In this document: piece after piece, positions 35,436 through 45,600 of the stretch
Numbering within the stretch: the stretch's first letter is position 1
Layout: every line of letters starts with the position of its first letter
Origin: an uncultured Erysipelotrichaceae bacterium
GTDB lineage: Bacteria; Bacillota_I; Bacilli_A; Erysipelotrichales; Erysipelotrichaceae
Assembly (NCBI GenBank): GCA_947385085.1
Contig: CANDJN010000007.1
Span: 4,458-68,457 of the forward strand
Direction: 5' to 3'
DNA length: 64,000 nt
Notes under the pieces: generated by a model
Told to the model about the DNA's origin: nothing
Databases searched by the model: none
The model's input: the letters and a program-made list of their open reading frames with translations, nothing else
Program-made: the position numbers and the translations under genes

Positions 35436-36176
35436 GTGTCAGGACTGATTGAATATGTGCGTAAAAATGCCACGTTTGTCGGACTGCTGCTGATTTTCAT
35501 CGGTGCCAGCATCGGTTTTGGCATCTATATGCTGATACAACAAACAGAAAATCCGGAGGTTCCCATACCCGATATAACTGATAGACCGATAGATGAGCCT
35601 GCCATTACATCGTTGGAAGGGAATTATGGGCATGACGCTACCGTATATCTGAACTGGACGATTGATCGTGCCAATCAAGAGCTAACAAGTGTAAAGCTTT
35701 ATCAGGATGACCGCATGATCGGCGGGGAAATGAAAGAACTCACATCGTTTGCGATGGCGCAAAGCATTTATCAGTTTCCTCCGGGAGAATGCAAGTTTGT
35801 TTTGCGGGCGGAATTTGCTGGTGGCAAAGAAGTAAGTAAAGAAGTAAGCGTATTTATCAATTATATTTTAAACGTTAATATGGAAACGGAGCCGGTTGAT
35901 GATGGCTTGATGCTAAAGCTTACTTACTCTTATAATGAAAGTACACCGGTTGGTGTGCCGCGCGTAAAATTTATCAATGGCAACAATATGCCGTTTACTG
36001 TTTTCTATCAGGAAACTAAAACGAAAAAAAGCGGTAGTATCGTTCAGGCAGAAACAATTTTCAAGCTCAATACGCAACAACTGACACCGGGCGAATATCC
36101 GGTGACAATCCGCTGGATCTTTGAAGGTTTGAATACGTCAAGAGACTATAATATTACTGTTGAAGTAGCAGGGTAA
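35436..36176 (+). CDS. Membrane-anchored protein with predicted extracellular beta-rich region
   Basis: 246 residues. One membrane helix (NATFVGLLLIFIGASIGFGIYML, about 9-31) is followed by a Pro-rich linker and a beta-rich exterior. The pattern of alternating strands (ATVYLNWTIDRANQELTSVKLY, CKFVLRAEF, VSVFINYILNVNM) looks like two immunoglobulin or fibronectin-like modules. The true start is GTG 35436, six bases after TAGGAGG; longer readings run back into the metQ terminator. It is followed 20 bases later by a coiled-coil protein, probably in one operon. A TATAAT at 35406 is a candidate -10. Function unknown. Confidence 0.6.
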   Translation: MSGLIEYVRKNATFVGLLLIFIGASIGFGIYMLIQQTENPEVPIPDITDRPIDEPAITSLEGNYGHDATVYLNWTIDRANQELTSVKLYQDDRMIGGEMKELTSFAMAQSIYQFPPGECKFVLRAEFAGGKEVSKEVSVFINYILNVNMETEPVDDGLMLKLTYSYNESTPVGVPRVKFINGNNMPFTVFYQETKTKKSGSIVQAETIFKLNTQQLTPGEYPVTIRWIFEGLNTSRDYNITVEVAG

Positions 36177-36196
36177 GAAAAGGACAGGTGTAAAAG

Positions 36197-37105
36197 ATGA
36201 AAAGCATTGATCAAAAATTAGTCAAGAATAAATATCATCAGCGACGCAAGGAATATTTAGATGCGGAACTGGCTAAAATTACAGAGCGAATCCAGCATGA
36301 ATCAGAGACCTTGGAACGCTTAAAACGGGAATTGGATAAAGAAAATGAAGATGTGGCGCGCTTACAGCAGGTATCTTTGACCCGTTTGTTAAAAACCTTT
36401 AACTCACGAGAGGAATTGCGTTTGGAAAAGGAAAAGGCCGAAGCCTTTCGTGCAGCTTTGGATTACAAATTAAAACAGAATGAATTGGAGGATCTGCACT
36501 ACCAAAAGAATCTGCTGGAACAGGAATTAAAGCAGTATGACAATGTTCATAGTGACTATCAATCTTTGCTGGAACTCAAACGAAAGATGCTGGAAACAGC
36601 TGTTCTTAATCAAATTCGTGATCTGGAACAGGAATTGGCTCAATGCTTAGCGCAAAAGGAAACGTTAAAGAAGGCATGGGACAGTGCCAAAAGACTATGT
36701 TCTTCCCTTACTTATTTTACAGATATATTGAGTGATCTTGCGGTAGATCGCAGTGAAGCGTTAAAGGTTTGGAAAATAATGAAGGATCAGGGGAAAAATG
36801 AAGAGGCGATGGATGAGCTAGCACAGCTAAGTGGTCTATTGAAGAACTTTGAGCAGGACATAGCCACTGCAAAGATGACATTACCCCAGGAGTTTGCCTG
36901 TGATTTTTTAGACAAGCTGAGGGTAGAGGATATGAACGCTGAGCAGTTTAATATTATAAAAATGAATTTGACATTTGATCAATTTAATACGTATTATTCA
37001 GGAGTACGCACGGTATTGAATCAACTGGAAAAGCAGTTATCGGAAGTAGAGCATCGACAATTTGATTTGCAGTGGCAAATTCAGGAGAGCATTGAAATAA
37101 ATTAA
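36197..37105 (+). CDS. Coiled-coil protein of unknown function
   Basis: 302 residues, no signal or membrane helix. Residues about 20-175 are rich in Glu, Lys, Gln and Leu with heptad spacing (ITERIQHESETLERLKRELD and ALDYKLKQNELEDLHYQKNL), so a long coiled coil is likely. A more globular helical part follows at 175-270, then another short coil. The cytoplasmic location and the pairing with a membrane-anchored partner suggest an envelope-associated assembly, but nothing in the sequence names one. A bidirectional terminator begins at its stop. Confidence 0.6.
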   Translation: MKSIDQKLVKNKYHQRRKEYLDAELAKITERIQHESETLERLKRELDKENEDVARLQQVSLTRLLKTFNSREELRLEKEKAEAFRAALDYKLKQNELEDLHYQKNLLEQELKQYDNVHSDYQSLLELKRKMLETAVLNQIRDLEQELAQCLAQKETLKKAWDSAKRLCSSLTYFTDILSDLAVDRSEALKVWKIMKDQGKNEEAMDELAQLSGLLKNFEQDIATAKMTLPQEFACDFLDKLRVEDMNAEQFNIIKMNLTFDQFNTYYSGVRTVLNQLEKQLSEVEHRQFDLQWQIQESIEIN

Positions 37106-37169
37106 AAAAGAAGTCAGAAAAAAGAAACAGGATTTGATCAATATCTCCGTTTCTTCATTCTGACTTTTT
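37104..37169. terminator. Bidirectional terminator between coiled-coil and ABC exporter genes
   Basis: Outer arms AAAGAAGTCAG and CTGACTTTTT and inner arms AAGAAAC and GTTTCTT form a long hairpin with A and T runs on the two sides, serving both convergent genes. Confidence 0.85.
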
Positions 37170-37176
37170 GTATGCG

Positions 37177-38907
37177 TTAATGTGTGAGATGGGCAAACTG
37201 ACTGTAATATAGGGAAGCATAGGCACCTTGCTTTGCCAGAAGCTCGCTATGAGTACCTTGTTCTACGATGTTTCCCTGTTCCATGACAAGGATGCGGTCA
37301 CTGTCCACAATGGTAGATAAACGATGGGCAATCACAAAGCTGGTTTTACCCTGCATCAGTTTTTCCATCGCTGCATTAACATGTGCTTCACTGCGTGTAT
37401 CAATGTTGGAGGTGGCTTCATCCAGAATGAGGATGGTTGGATCCATCAACATAACACGAGTAATGGACAACAGCTGACGCTGTCCTTGAGAAAGGAAGGA
37501 GTGATGACTTAAGCGCGTATCATAACCCTGTGGCAGCCTTTGAATAAATTCATGCGCTCCGCTTTGTTTCGCCACCTGAATAACTTCTTCTCTGGTAGCT
37601 GATTTTTTGCCATAGGCAATGATATGATAGATGCTGTCTTCACCCAGATAAGTATCCTGCAGTACCATGCCAAAATGGGAACGAAGGTTTTCTCGGCTCA
37701 TGGTGGTGATGTCAATGCCGTCTAACATAATTGATCCACTATTGCATTCATAAAAACGCATTAATAGGTTAATAAAGGTTGTTTTTCCTGCACCGGTGCG
37801 ACCGACAATCGCAATGCGGCTACCGGCTGGAATATCCAAAGAAAGATCACGAATCAGTAAATGGCGAGGATCATAGCCGAAGGATACATGGGAAAAACAA
37901 ACGTGACCGTTAACAGGAGTACTCACTTTTTCGACCGTGTCTTCCTCTTCTATCGTTTCCAGTATAGCGAATACTCGCTGAGCGCTTGCCAAGGCGCTTT
38001 GAAGCTGCGTCATTACACCGCTGATTTCATTAAAGGGCTTGGAAAACTGATTAGAATATAACAGAAAGCTGGAGATATTACCAACCGTTATCTGCTGCAT
38101 CAGCGCCAATATCGCACCGCTTACGCCGACAATGGTGTATGCCATATTGGTAACCAAGCGGGTAGAAGGGTTGACGAGGGAACCGTAGAACTGCGATTTC
38201 TGACCGGAATGGTATAGTGCTTGGTTTAAGTCTTGAAATTTCTTTTGTGCCGCTGCTTCCTGTCCATAGGCTTTTAAAGTACGAATGCCGTGCATCATTT
38301 CCTGTGCATGGCTGTTTAATTGTCCTAAATCATTGGCCTTGGCAACAAAGTATTTATGTGATCGTTGTGCGATAAGCTTGCCGACAAGGAAGGTGAAAGG
38401 TGTACAAAGCAGCACAATCATCGTCATCGCAAGGTTGATTTGCAACATGAAGCCGATCGCGGCGACTACCGTCACAATGCCGCTTAACAAGGTGGACAGC
38501 CCCTGCAATAGACCATCTGCCATAAGATCGACATCGCTGCTGAAACGGGTCATTAGATCACCGTGATCCTGAGTGTCAAAAAAGGATACCGGAAGCTTCT
38601 CCAGCTTTTTGATCAAAGCACTGCGCATCGTATATCCAAATGAATAGGCGATATGATTGGTTGCGAGCATCATTCCCCAAGTCGTCAATGAGTAAAGCAG
38701 ATAGATGATGATTAACAGAACCAATTGGGACATGATAGCCGCAGGAGGATTTTGGGCGGTGATGCGATCAATGATCGTGCCGATGCATAAGGGAGCATAC
38801 AGATTGAGAATTGTGGATAGGATCGCAAAAATGAAGGAACAAAGAAAGGCAAAGCGGAAATTCTTTGTGTCGTTAAGCATCCGGTGTAAAATAGCTTGAA
38901 TACTCAT
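37177..38907 (-). CDS. ABC exporter half-transporter (second gene of pair)
   Basis: 576 residues: six membrane helices (about 1-320) and an ATPase domain. Walker A is GRTGAGKTT, Walker B is ILILDEATSNID with the catalytic Glu present, and the switch histidine is in VIAHRLST. The signature loop is LSQGQ, not LSGGQ. The partner gene upstream overlaps by four bases. In such pairs the half with the normal Glu supplies the Walker side of the active site. Its altered signature would then line the weaker site. The family includes multidrug and lipid exporters; the substrate is unknown. Confidence 0.9.
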   Translation of the reverse strand: MSIQAILHRMLNDTKNFRFAFLCSFIFAILSTILNLYAPLCIGTIIDRITAQNPPAAIMSQLVLLIIIYLLYSLTTWGMMLATNHIAYSFGYTMRSALIKKLEKLPVSFFDTQDHGDLMTRFSSDVDLMADGLLQGLSTLLSGIVTVVAAIGFMLQINLAMTMIVLLCTPFTFLVGKLIAQRSHKYFVAKANDLGQLNSHAQEMMHGIRTLKAYGQEAAAQKKFQDLNQALYHSGQKSQFYGSLVNPSTRLVTNMAYTIVGVSGAILALMQQITVGNISSFLLYSNQFSKPFNEISGVMTQLQSALASAQRVFAILETIEEEDTVEKVSTPVNGHVCFSHVSFGYDPRHLLIRDLSLDIPAGSRIAIVGRTGAGKTTFINLLMRFYECNSGSIMLDGIDITTMSRENLRSHFGMVLQDTYLGEDSIYHIIAYGKKSATREEVIQVAKQSGAHEFIQRLPQGYDTRLSHHSFLSQGQRQLLSITRVMLMDPTILILDEATSNIDTRSEAHVNAAMEKLMQGKTSFVIAHRLSTIVDSDRILVMEQGNIVEQGTHSELLAKQGAYASLYYSQFAHLTH

Positions 38908-40619
38908 GCGATTCCCTCCCTTGCGATATGTTGCGAAAGGCAGATTTCGCGATAAACATCACAGGAATCAAAGAGCTTTTGATGGGTGCCCATTCCGGCA
39001 ATTCGTCCTTGATCCATGACGATAATGCGATCTAAATTCCAGATGGTAGCGACACGCTGCGATATAATGATCTTGGTCATGTCATGTTGCAATGCCAGTG
39101 CTTGACGCAGCTTGGCATCAGTCTCGAAATCCAAAGCACTGAAGGAATCATCAAAGATGATAATATCAGAATGACGCAACAGTCCCCGAGCGATGCAGAT
39201 GCGCTGCCGCTGTCCGCCGGACAAATTTTTTCCTCCCGCTTCAATGCGCATGGACAATCCTTCGCCCTTAGCCGTAACGAAATCCGCAGCTTGTGCCTGA
39301 TGCAGTGCTTCCCACATTTTCTCATCATCAGCCACAGGATTGCCGTATAACAAGTTATCCTTCAAGGTACCGGAAAACAGTTCATTTTTCTGGGGAACCA
39401 AGGTAATCAAATGTTGTAATATTGTCGCATCATAATCCTTGACACTGCGGCCAAACAGTTTCATATCTGGACAAGGATAAAAATTCATCATCACCGCAGC
39501 TAATGTAGATTTTCCGCTGCCGGTTCCCCCAATAATGCCAATTGTTTCATTTTTATGAATGGCTAATGAAATGTCAATTAACGAAGGATGAGCCGCATTT
39601 GGATAGCTGAATTGCATATGTTCACAGAACAGAGCCAATTGTGGATTACATTTTTCCTGTGCTGGTCCAGAAGTAATGGGAATTTCCACCGCTAATAACT
39701 CACTGATGCGGCAAGCACTGGCACTTGCTTTGGAAAAAATGACAATGAGATTGGAGGTAGCCACTAATGCCAATAATATTTGAGTCGCATAGTTGATAAA
39801 GGCAATTAATGTACCGGCTGGTATGGCTTTGGGCAGAGAAAGAATACCGCTGATTAACAATACGATGATTGCACCGTTGATGATTAGTGCAGTAATGGGA
39901 TTCAATAAGGCTGAGATGCGGGCAATCCGTGTCATTTGCACTTGTAGATCCATTCCGGCATCATCCAATCGCTTGCTTTCAAATTTTTGTGATAGAAAGG
40001 CACGGATTACTCGGACTCCGCTTAAATTCTGTTCCAAGATATTCAAAAAATGGTCGAATTTCTCCTGATAGATTTGATAATATGGCGTGGTAATACGACT
40101 GTATAAATACAAGGTTATGACAATTAAGGGAATGGTAGCCAATAAAATGAGCGATAGATGCAAGTCCAAAATCATCGCCATTATTACGGCACCAATTACG
40201 ATGAACGGGGCGCGAACTGCCAAGCGAATGAGCATGGCAACCGCTAGTTGAACCTGATCCACATCGTTGCCGATGCGCATCAATAAAGTAGCGGGTGGAA
40301 AACGATCCAGGTCTTCAAAGGAAAAGCGCATAATTCGCTGAAACAGAGTATTGCGCATATCCGTCCCAAATCCTTGTGAAGCAAGTGAAGCCTGATATTG
40401 ACAAACCAATGAAAAACCAAACCCGATCAGAACCATAAGGATCATGAGTATGCCATAAGTATAAACGATCGTTTGATCGTGTTTCAGTACTCCCTGATCA
40501 ATCATAAAAGCCATGATGGTCGGCAAAATCAGCTCCAGAAGCGCTTCAATCCATTTACACAGCGGCCCGATGATACATTGTTTTTTATACGGCTTTAAAT
40601 ATGATATGAGTTCCTTCAT
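38904..40619 (-). CDS. ABC exporter half-transporter with degenerate catalytic site (first gene of pair)
   Basis: 571 residues with six helices and an ATPase domain. Walker A is GGTGSGKST and the signature is a canonical LSGGQRQRICIARG. Walker B reads IIIFDDSFSALD, with Asp in place of the catalytic Glu, and the switch region is KIIISQRVATIW, with Gln in place of the usual histidine. These are the marks of the degenerate half of heterodimeric exporters such as BmrC/BmrD or TM287/288. It is translated first and coupled to the 37177 gene. GAAGGGAAAG precedes the ATG. Confidence 0.9.
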   Translation of the reverse strand: MKELISYLKPYKKQCIIGPLCKWIEALLELILPTIMAFMIDQGVLKHDQTIVYTYGILMILMVLIGFGFSLVCQYQASLASQGFGTDMRNTLFQRIMRFSFEDLDRFPPATLLMRIGNDVDQVQLAVAMLIRLAVRAPFIVIGAVIMAMILDLHLSLILLATIPLIVITLYLYSRITTPYYQIYQEKFDHFLNILEQNLSGVRVIRAFLSQKFESKRLDDAGMDLQVQMTRIARISALLNPITALIINGAIIVLLISGILSLPKAIPAGTLIAFINYATQILLALVATSNLIVIFSKASASACRISELLAVEIPITSGPAQEKCNPQLALFCEHMQFSYPNAAHPSLIDISLAIHKNETIGIIGGTGSGKSTLAAVMMNFYPCPDMKLFGRSVKDYDATILQHLITLVPQKNELFSGTLKDNLLYGNPVADDEKMWEALHQAQAADFVTAKGEGLSMRIEAGGKNLSGGQRQRICIARGLLRHSDIIIFDDSFSALDFETDAKLRQALALQHDMTKIIISQRVATIWNLDRIIVMDQGRIAGMGTHQKLFDSCDVYREICLSQHIAREGIA

Positions 40620-40667
40620 GTACTTTCCCTTCTTTATTACATCACTTCATTATTTATATTCTGCATT

Positions 40668-40696
40668 ATTTTATCATAACTATCCTTGGAATTAAA
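40668..40696 (-). promoter_or_regulatory. Candidate promoter of the ABC exporter pair
   Basis: On the minus strand: TTTAAT, a 17-base spacer ending in TGA (extended -10) and TAAAAT at 40668-40673, about 50 bases before the first gene. Confidence 0.45.
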
Positions 40697-40742
40697 CTGG
40701 TTGTGTTTATGTAAGCGCCCATCATCAATTAAAAACACGATG

Positions 40743-40771
40743 AAAAAAGCAGAAGCACTCGCCTCTGCTTT
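40743..40771 (-). terminator. Intrinsic terminator of the 40770 gene
   Basis: Minus-strand stem AAAGCAGA / TCTGCTTT followed by a run of T residues; the upstream arm overlaps the stop codon of the gene. Confidence 0.75.
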
Positions 40772-41381
40772 AATAATCTTCTTCCACCACATGATACTGC
40801 AAGTAAAGCATATACGCTACTTCATAAATCCATAGGAAGATGATGAAATACACGTTGGAGAAATAGCATATGACACTGATAAAGGCAAACATAAACAGAT
40901 CGCCGTATGTATAAATCAAAGGAAGCTTCTGACGCCGCGCAAAGATGATTTTGGCAATTAACAGAATCGCTGTTATCACAGCCGGTATGAAGATCCAAAA
41001 CCATGACAGAGAGCCTTTGACAAAAGCAGTTAAGGTGATTAAGGTAATGGAATAGGCGACCATGGCAAAGAATCCGGTATAAGTGATTTGATCACATTCT
41101 TTCATTTTTGTTTGATAGCGTTCATGCCATTTTCGATACTTTTTGCTTTCTTCTACTGCCCATTTCTTTGCGTTGTGATGGGTAAAAACATCGACATTTG
41201 TGTTTTCTTGTTGTTTTTTTACCAGTTCATGAATGGTTTTGCGCAGAAAGAAATTACATTCATGCGCGCTGTAATTTTCATCATGAACATTTTCCAAAAG
41301 CAGTTCATAAAGCTTTCGGTATTCACCGTTTAAGCTAGAAGCCACTGTCTGTGTTTTACGACTTAATTTATTTTTCATCAT
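40770..41381 (-). CDS. Small membrane protein, DUF1129-like
   Basis: 203 residues. A hydrophilic, helical N-terminal half (to about 100, with ESKKYRKWHERYQTKMKECD) precedes four hydrophobic helices (about 100-195). The arrangement recalls DUF1129-type proteins of Firmicutes, in which a basic cytoplasmic part leads into four helices, but I cannot name a function. Start is one of two adjacent ATGs at 41381/41378, after GAGG. It is a single-gene unit with its own terminator and diverges from sbcDC. Confidence 0.55.
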   Translation of the reverse strand: MMKNKLSRKTQTVASSLNGEYRKLYELLLENVHDENYSAHECNFFLRKTIHELVKKQQENTNVDVFTHHNAKKWAVEESKKYRKWHERYQTKMKECDQITYTGFFAMVAYSITLITLTAFVKGSLSWFWIFIPAVITAILLIAKIIFARRQKLPLIYTYGDLFMFAFISVICYFSNVYFIIFLWIYEVAYMLYLQYHVVEEDY

Positions 41382-41522
41382 TATCGCCTCATTATCTTTT
41401 CTATTTTAACATAAAAGTAAAAGAAAGAGAAAGAAAAAAACAGAAAAGTTGTAAATGGATGTTGTGCTACAAACGTTGATAATAAGAATAAGGTAAAAAG
41501 CGCTATGTGGGTGAAATAGTGA

Positions 41523-41550
41523 TTGCTTAATCAGGGAATCATGATAAAAT
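41523..41550 (+). promoter_or_regulatory. Promoter of sbcDC
   Basis: TTGCTT (41523-41528), a 16-base spacer ending in TGA (extended -10) and TAAAAT (41545-41550). Confidence 0.55.
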
Positions 41551-41571
41551 AGGAAAGAAAAGAGGCAGTTT

Positions 41572-42675
41572 ATGAAGATATTACATACATCGGATTGGCA
41601 TTTGGGAATACAACTACATCGTCATTCTCTGATTGAAGATCAGCGTTATATGCTAGAGCAGCTGTATCAAATAGTTGAGGAAGAACACATTTCCATAGTT
41701 TTATTATGCGGTGATGTGTATGACACGACCCTCGCTACCAAGGATGCCATTATGTTATTTGATGAAGCTATGAAGATGTTATGTCAAACGCTGAAATGTC
41801 AGGTGATTGTCATTGCAGGAAATCATGATTCCCATGTTCGATTATCTGCGATGCATGATTTACTCCATGATCAAGGCTTGCATTTGTATGGATTGTTAGA
41901 AGAAGCACCGAGACCGTTAACGATTGGTGATGTTGATTTTTACTGTGTTCCCTTTATTCATAAAGATACCCTTGCTCGTATTTATGATCAATCGTTTACA
42001 ACATATGAGGAAGCTTTCACATGCTTGATGGATGATATTCGCTCTCGTAAAAATAAGCGACGACAATTTGTTTTGGCGCATGCATTTGTGAGCGGCGCAA
42101 GTGTCGGTGAGAGTGATCGATTGGCAATGGTGGGAGGGGCGGATCACATCAGCTGTGAGGTGTTTCACGATATGGATTATGTTGCTTTAGGGCATTTACA
42201 TAAGAAACAGGCTTGTTCCAAGCATATTCGATACAGTGGATCCCCATTGGCTTATGCGTTTTCCGAAACTAAGGAGAAAAGTGTGACCATCATTGACAGT
42301 GATACGATGGAGATACAAGTGAGGCCGTTAAAACCGCTGCACTCCCTTGTGACGCTGGAAGGAGATTATAAAGATGTGATGGTAATGCTGCCTGAGCATC
42401 AAAATGATTATGTGAAAATTATCTTGAAGGATCAGGGTATTCAGTATGAGTTATTGGAATTCATCCGCGAGCGCTGTCCTTATTTGCTGACGATGCAGGC
42501 ATGGCAAAAGGATGAAATGATCGAATATCAATCGGTTTTGGCAAATGAGTTAGAGCAGTTAACCGATGAAGAAATCTTAAGTCGTTTTTTCCATGACTAT
42601 CATGATCGAGCAATCACGGATGAGGAATTGGTATGGTTCCGTGAAGCTAAGGAAGGTATGATGTCATGCGAATAG
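41572..42675 (+). CDS. sbcD: Exonuclease subunit SbcD (Mre11-like)
   Basis: 367 residues. The phosphoesterase motifs appear in order: TSDWHLG, LLCGDVYD, IAGNHDS, the LAHAF segment and YVALGHLHKKQ. These bind two Mn2+ ions for 3'-5' double-strand exonuclease and hairpin endonuclease activity. A capping domain forms the C-terminus. AGAGG precedes the ATG. The gene overlaps sbcC by ten bases. The complex processes DNA ends, hairpins and stalled forks. Confidence 0.96.
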   Translation: MKILHTSDWHLGIQLHRHSLIEDQRYMLEQLYQIVEEEHISIVLLCGDVYDTTLATKDAIMLFDEAMKMLCQTLKCQVIVIAGNHDSHVRLSAMHDLLHDQGLHLYGLLEEAPRPLTIGDVDFYCVPFIHKDTLARIYDQSFTTYEEAFTCLMDDIRSRKNKRRQFVLAHAFVSGASVGESDRLAMVGGADHISCEVFHDMDYVALGHLHKKQACSKHIRYSGSPLAYAFSETKEKSVTIIDSDTMEIQVRPLKPLHSLVTLEGDYKDVMVMLPEHQNDYVKIILKDQGIQYELLEFIRERCPYLLTMQAWQKDEMIEYQSVLANELEQLTDEEILSRFFHDYHDRAITDEELVWFREAKEGMMSCE

Positions 42676-45600
42676 AGCGATTATCTTTACAGGCCTTTGG
42701 GCCCTATGTAAAGCGGCAGGATATTAATCTGGAGGAATTGGCAAAGCATCACTTGTTTTTGATACGCGGTGCGACCGGTGCCGGTAAAACCGTTATTCTT
42801 GATGCAATAACTTATGCACTGTATGGCAAGAGCAGCGGTGGCGAACGCGGTGATTTGCAAGCAATGCGCTCACGGCTTGCGAGTGATGATCTGCCAACGA
42901 CGGTTGAACTGATTTTTTCTATCCATGCAAAGCGGTATCGTTTTTATCGGGAAATCAAGATCGGAAAAAAACGCAATGGTGAACCATTGTATAAGATGAA
43001 TGTGAACGGTGGGGAATTACGTAATGGAACTTTTTATCCGTTTTTTGAAAATTGCAAAATCAGTGCGTTGGAAAAACAGGCAGAAAAGTTAATCGGCTTT
43101 ACCCATGCGCAGTTTATTCGCACTGTGATGCTGCCGCAGGGAAAGTTTGAACGCTTGCTGGTGTCAAACAGTGAAGAAAAGCAGGAAATTTTAAAGACGC
43201 TGTTTGAAAGTGATAAATGGAACGCTTTGTGTGAAGTGATGAGTGAGCAGTGCAAACAAAAGAAGCTGGAATTGGATTTGTTACAGCAGCAAAGATCAGA
43301 TTGCTTGGTGCAGGGGAACGTGAGCACATGGGAGGAATTCGTTCAACGATGTGAACAGTTAAAATTGCAGGAACAAACAGAAAATAAAATATTGCAGGAA
43401 GAAAAGATAAAGTGGGATAGCTTTCGCAAGATGCTGGAGGAACAGATTACATTACATCAATGTGCGCAGCGGCTTCAAGCCAATCGCGAGCAATTACAGA
43501 AGTTATCGAGTCAAGGGGAGGCGATGCGGCAGTTGCGCGAACAAGTGCGCATTGCACAGTCTTATCAACAGATTTTTCCATATGTGAAGGCATGGCAGGA
43601 GGAATCCATACGATTACAAGAAATTACCGGACAAAAGCAACAAAGCTTTTTATCAAAGCTCCATTATGAAGAGCGTAGGAAAGAGTTGCAAAAGCAGCAG
43701 CCTCAATGGGAAGTGAAGCAGCAGCGGTGTGAGGAAGCAAAGCAACTGCAAGCACAATGGGAAGAACAGCTGGAGCACTGGCAGCAAAGACGGCAATGGG
43801 AAGCACAAGAACAAACGATGAAACAGCAGCTGGCGCAAGTATTGCACGATCAAAAAACATTGGATGAGCAAGTTCAGTCTATAATTAAGCAGGAACAGTA
43901 TTATCGTGAAAATGAACAGCGTTTCCATCAAAAATACGATGATTATTTACAATGGGTGAAGGAAGAATCACTTTGGCAGCAGCGAAAGGAAGCGCAGATA
44001 AGCGAGCAGCAGATCACGCAGCAGCTTGCTGCTTGGAATGAGCAGATTCATATGCATGAAGTCGATTTGAAGCAGGCACAGGTAGCAAAACAGGTGGCAC
44101 AAAGCGCACATGAAAAGCTTTATCAGAAGTATTTGGATGACAGTGCTGCTTTGTTATCGTCACTTTTACAAGAGGGAGAACCGTGTCCGATTTGTGGTTC
44201 TATCGAACATCCTTATCAAAAGAAAGCACGCACGCAACTGGTGGAGCATCACCGCTTGCAGGATGCTAAGGAGCAGTGGGAAAAATGCCAATCGCAAACG
44301 CAAGAGCTTCAAACATGGCTAAAACAGGCGGCACTTCGTAAGAAAGAATTACAGGTGCGTGTGACACAGCAGCAAGCACGGCGATCGGCACTGGGGACTC
44401 CTTATTCACATGGCGAGCATGAGCAGGTGCGAAAGCGGATTGATGAAGCACAGCAGGCACAAAAGCAGCTGGCAGTGCAAAAGCAGGCATGGGATGAATG
44501 TGTTGTACAGCGGCAGGAGCAGGAACAAAAAATAGCATCACTGCAAAAGCAAGAACAAGAATATCGGCAACAGTTGGCGATATTGCATACAAAAATGCAG
44601 GAGCGATTTGCACAGGAAGTATGGGTAGATGAGAATTTGTTACAGCAGCAGATAGCAGAGCAGAAAGCTGCTGTACAAACGGCACAAGAGCAGATTACGG
44701 CTTGGAAGAGTGAATGGGAACAAGTACAGATTGCATTGGCACAACAGCAGACGTCCTATCAGCATTATGAAGCACAATGGCTGTTGCAGCAGGAAAAAGT
44801 CCAACAGTGCAAAATCGCATTGGAACAACAAAATTATGCGGATTTGGATTGGAATGCCAGTCTACCCAATGCCAATGAAATCACCCAGATGGAGGAAAAA
44901 TTGAAGGACTATGATTTGGCACTGGAACGCATTCAGGGGGCCATTCATGAATGGGAAGAGCAGCTGCAAGGGAAGGAATTGCTTGATTTGGCACAGTTAA
45001 AACAGCAGTGTTCCCAAAGTGAAAAAGCGTATCATCAGCATTATCAGCATCATTTGGAGCTGCAAAGTCAACGGGAGCGGATTGTGGAATTACAGCAGCA
45101 ATATCAACGCGTACAGGATGCTTATGAAATGGCACTTTTGCAATATCATAAGCGTAGCGATTTCGTAAAGGCAATGCGTGGAGATACGGGAATCGGAATC
45201 GAACGCTATGTGCTTGGCATCATGCTTTCAAGCATTACGCAGACGGCAAATGAACTGTTGCGTCATGTACACGGAGGTCGTTATGCAATATATCGCAGTG
45301 ATGAAGCAACCGGAAAAAAGCGAAAATTCGGATTGGAGCTAAGCATCTACGACAGCCATTCGTGTTCTTTACGCAGTGTGGTTTCGTTATCCGGTGGTGA
45401 AAAGTTTCTTGTATCGCTGGCACTCTCCTTGGCGCTATCCACTGTTGTGCAATCACGCAGCGGCAGTGTTGTCATGGAAACGATGTTTATTGATGAAGGA
45501 TTTGGATCACTGGATGAGCAAAGCATTGCGGATGCCATGCAATTGCTTCATCATATGACAAAAGGTAAGGGGTGGATTGGGATTATTTCGCATGTAGAAC

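Noticed and set aside
43624..44831. Several 60-140 codon antisense frames across the sbcC coil
   Set aside because: They are products of the CAG/CAA-rich sbcC codons read on the other strand and have no starts with ribosome sites.
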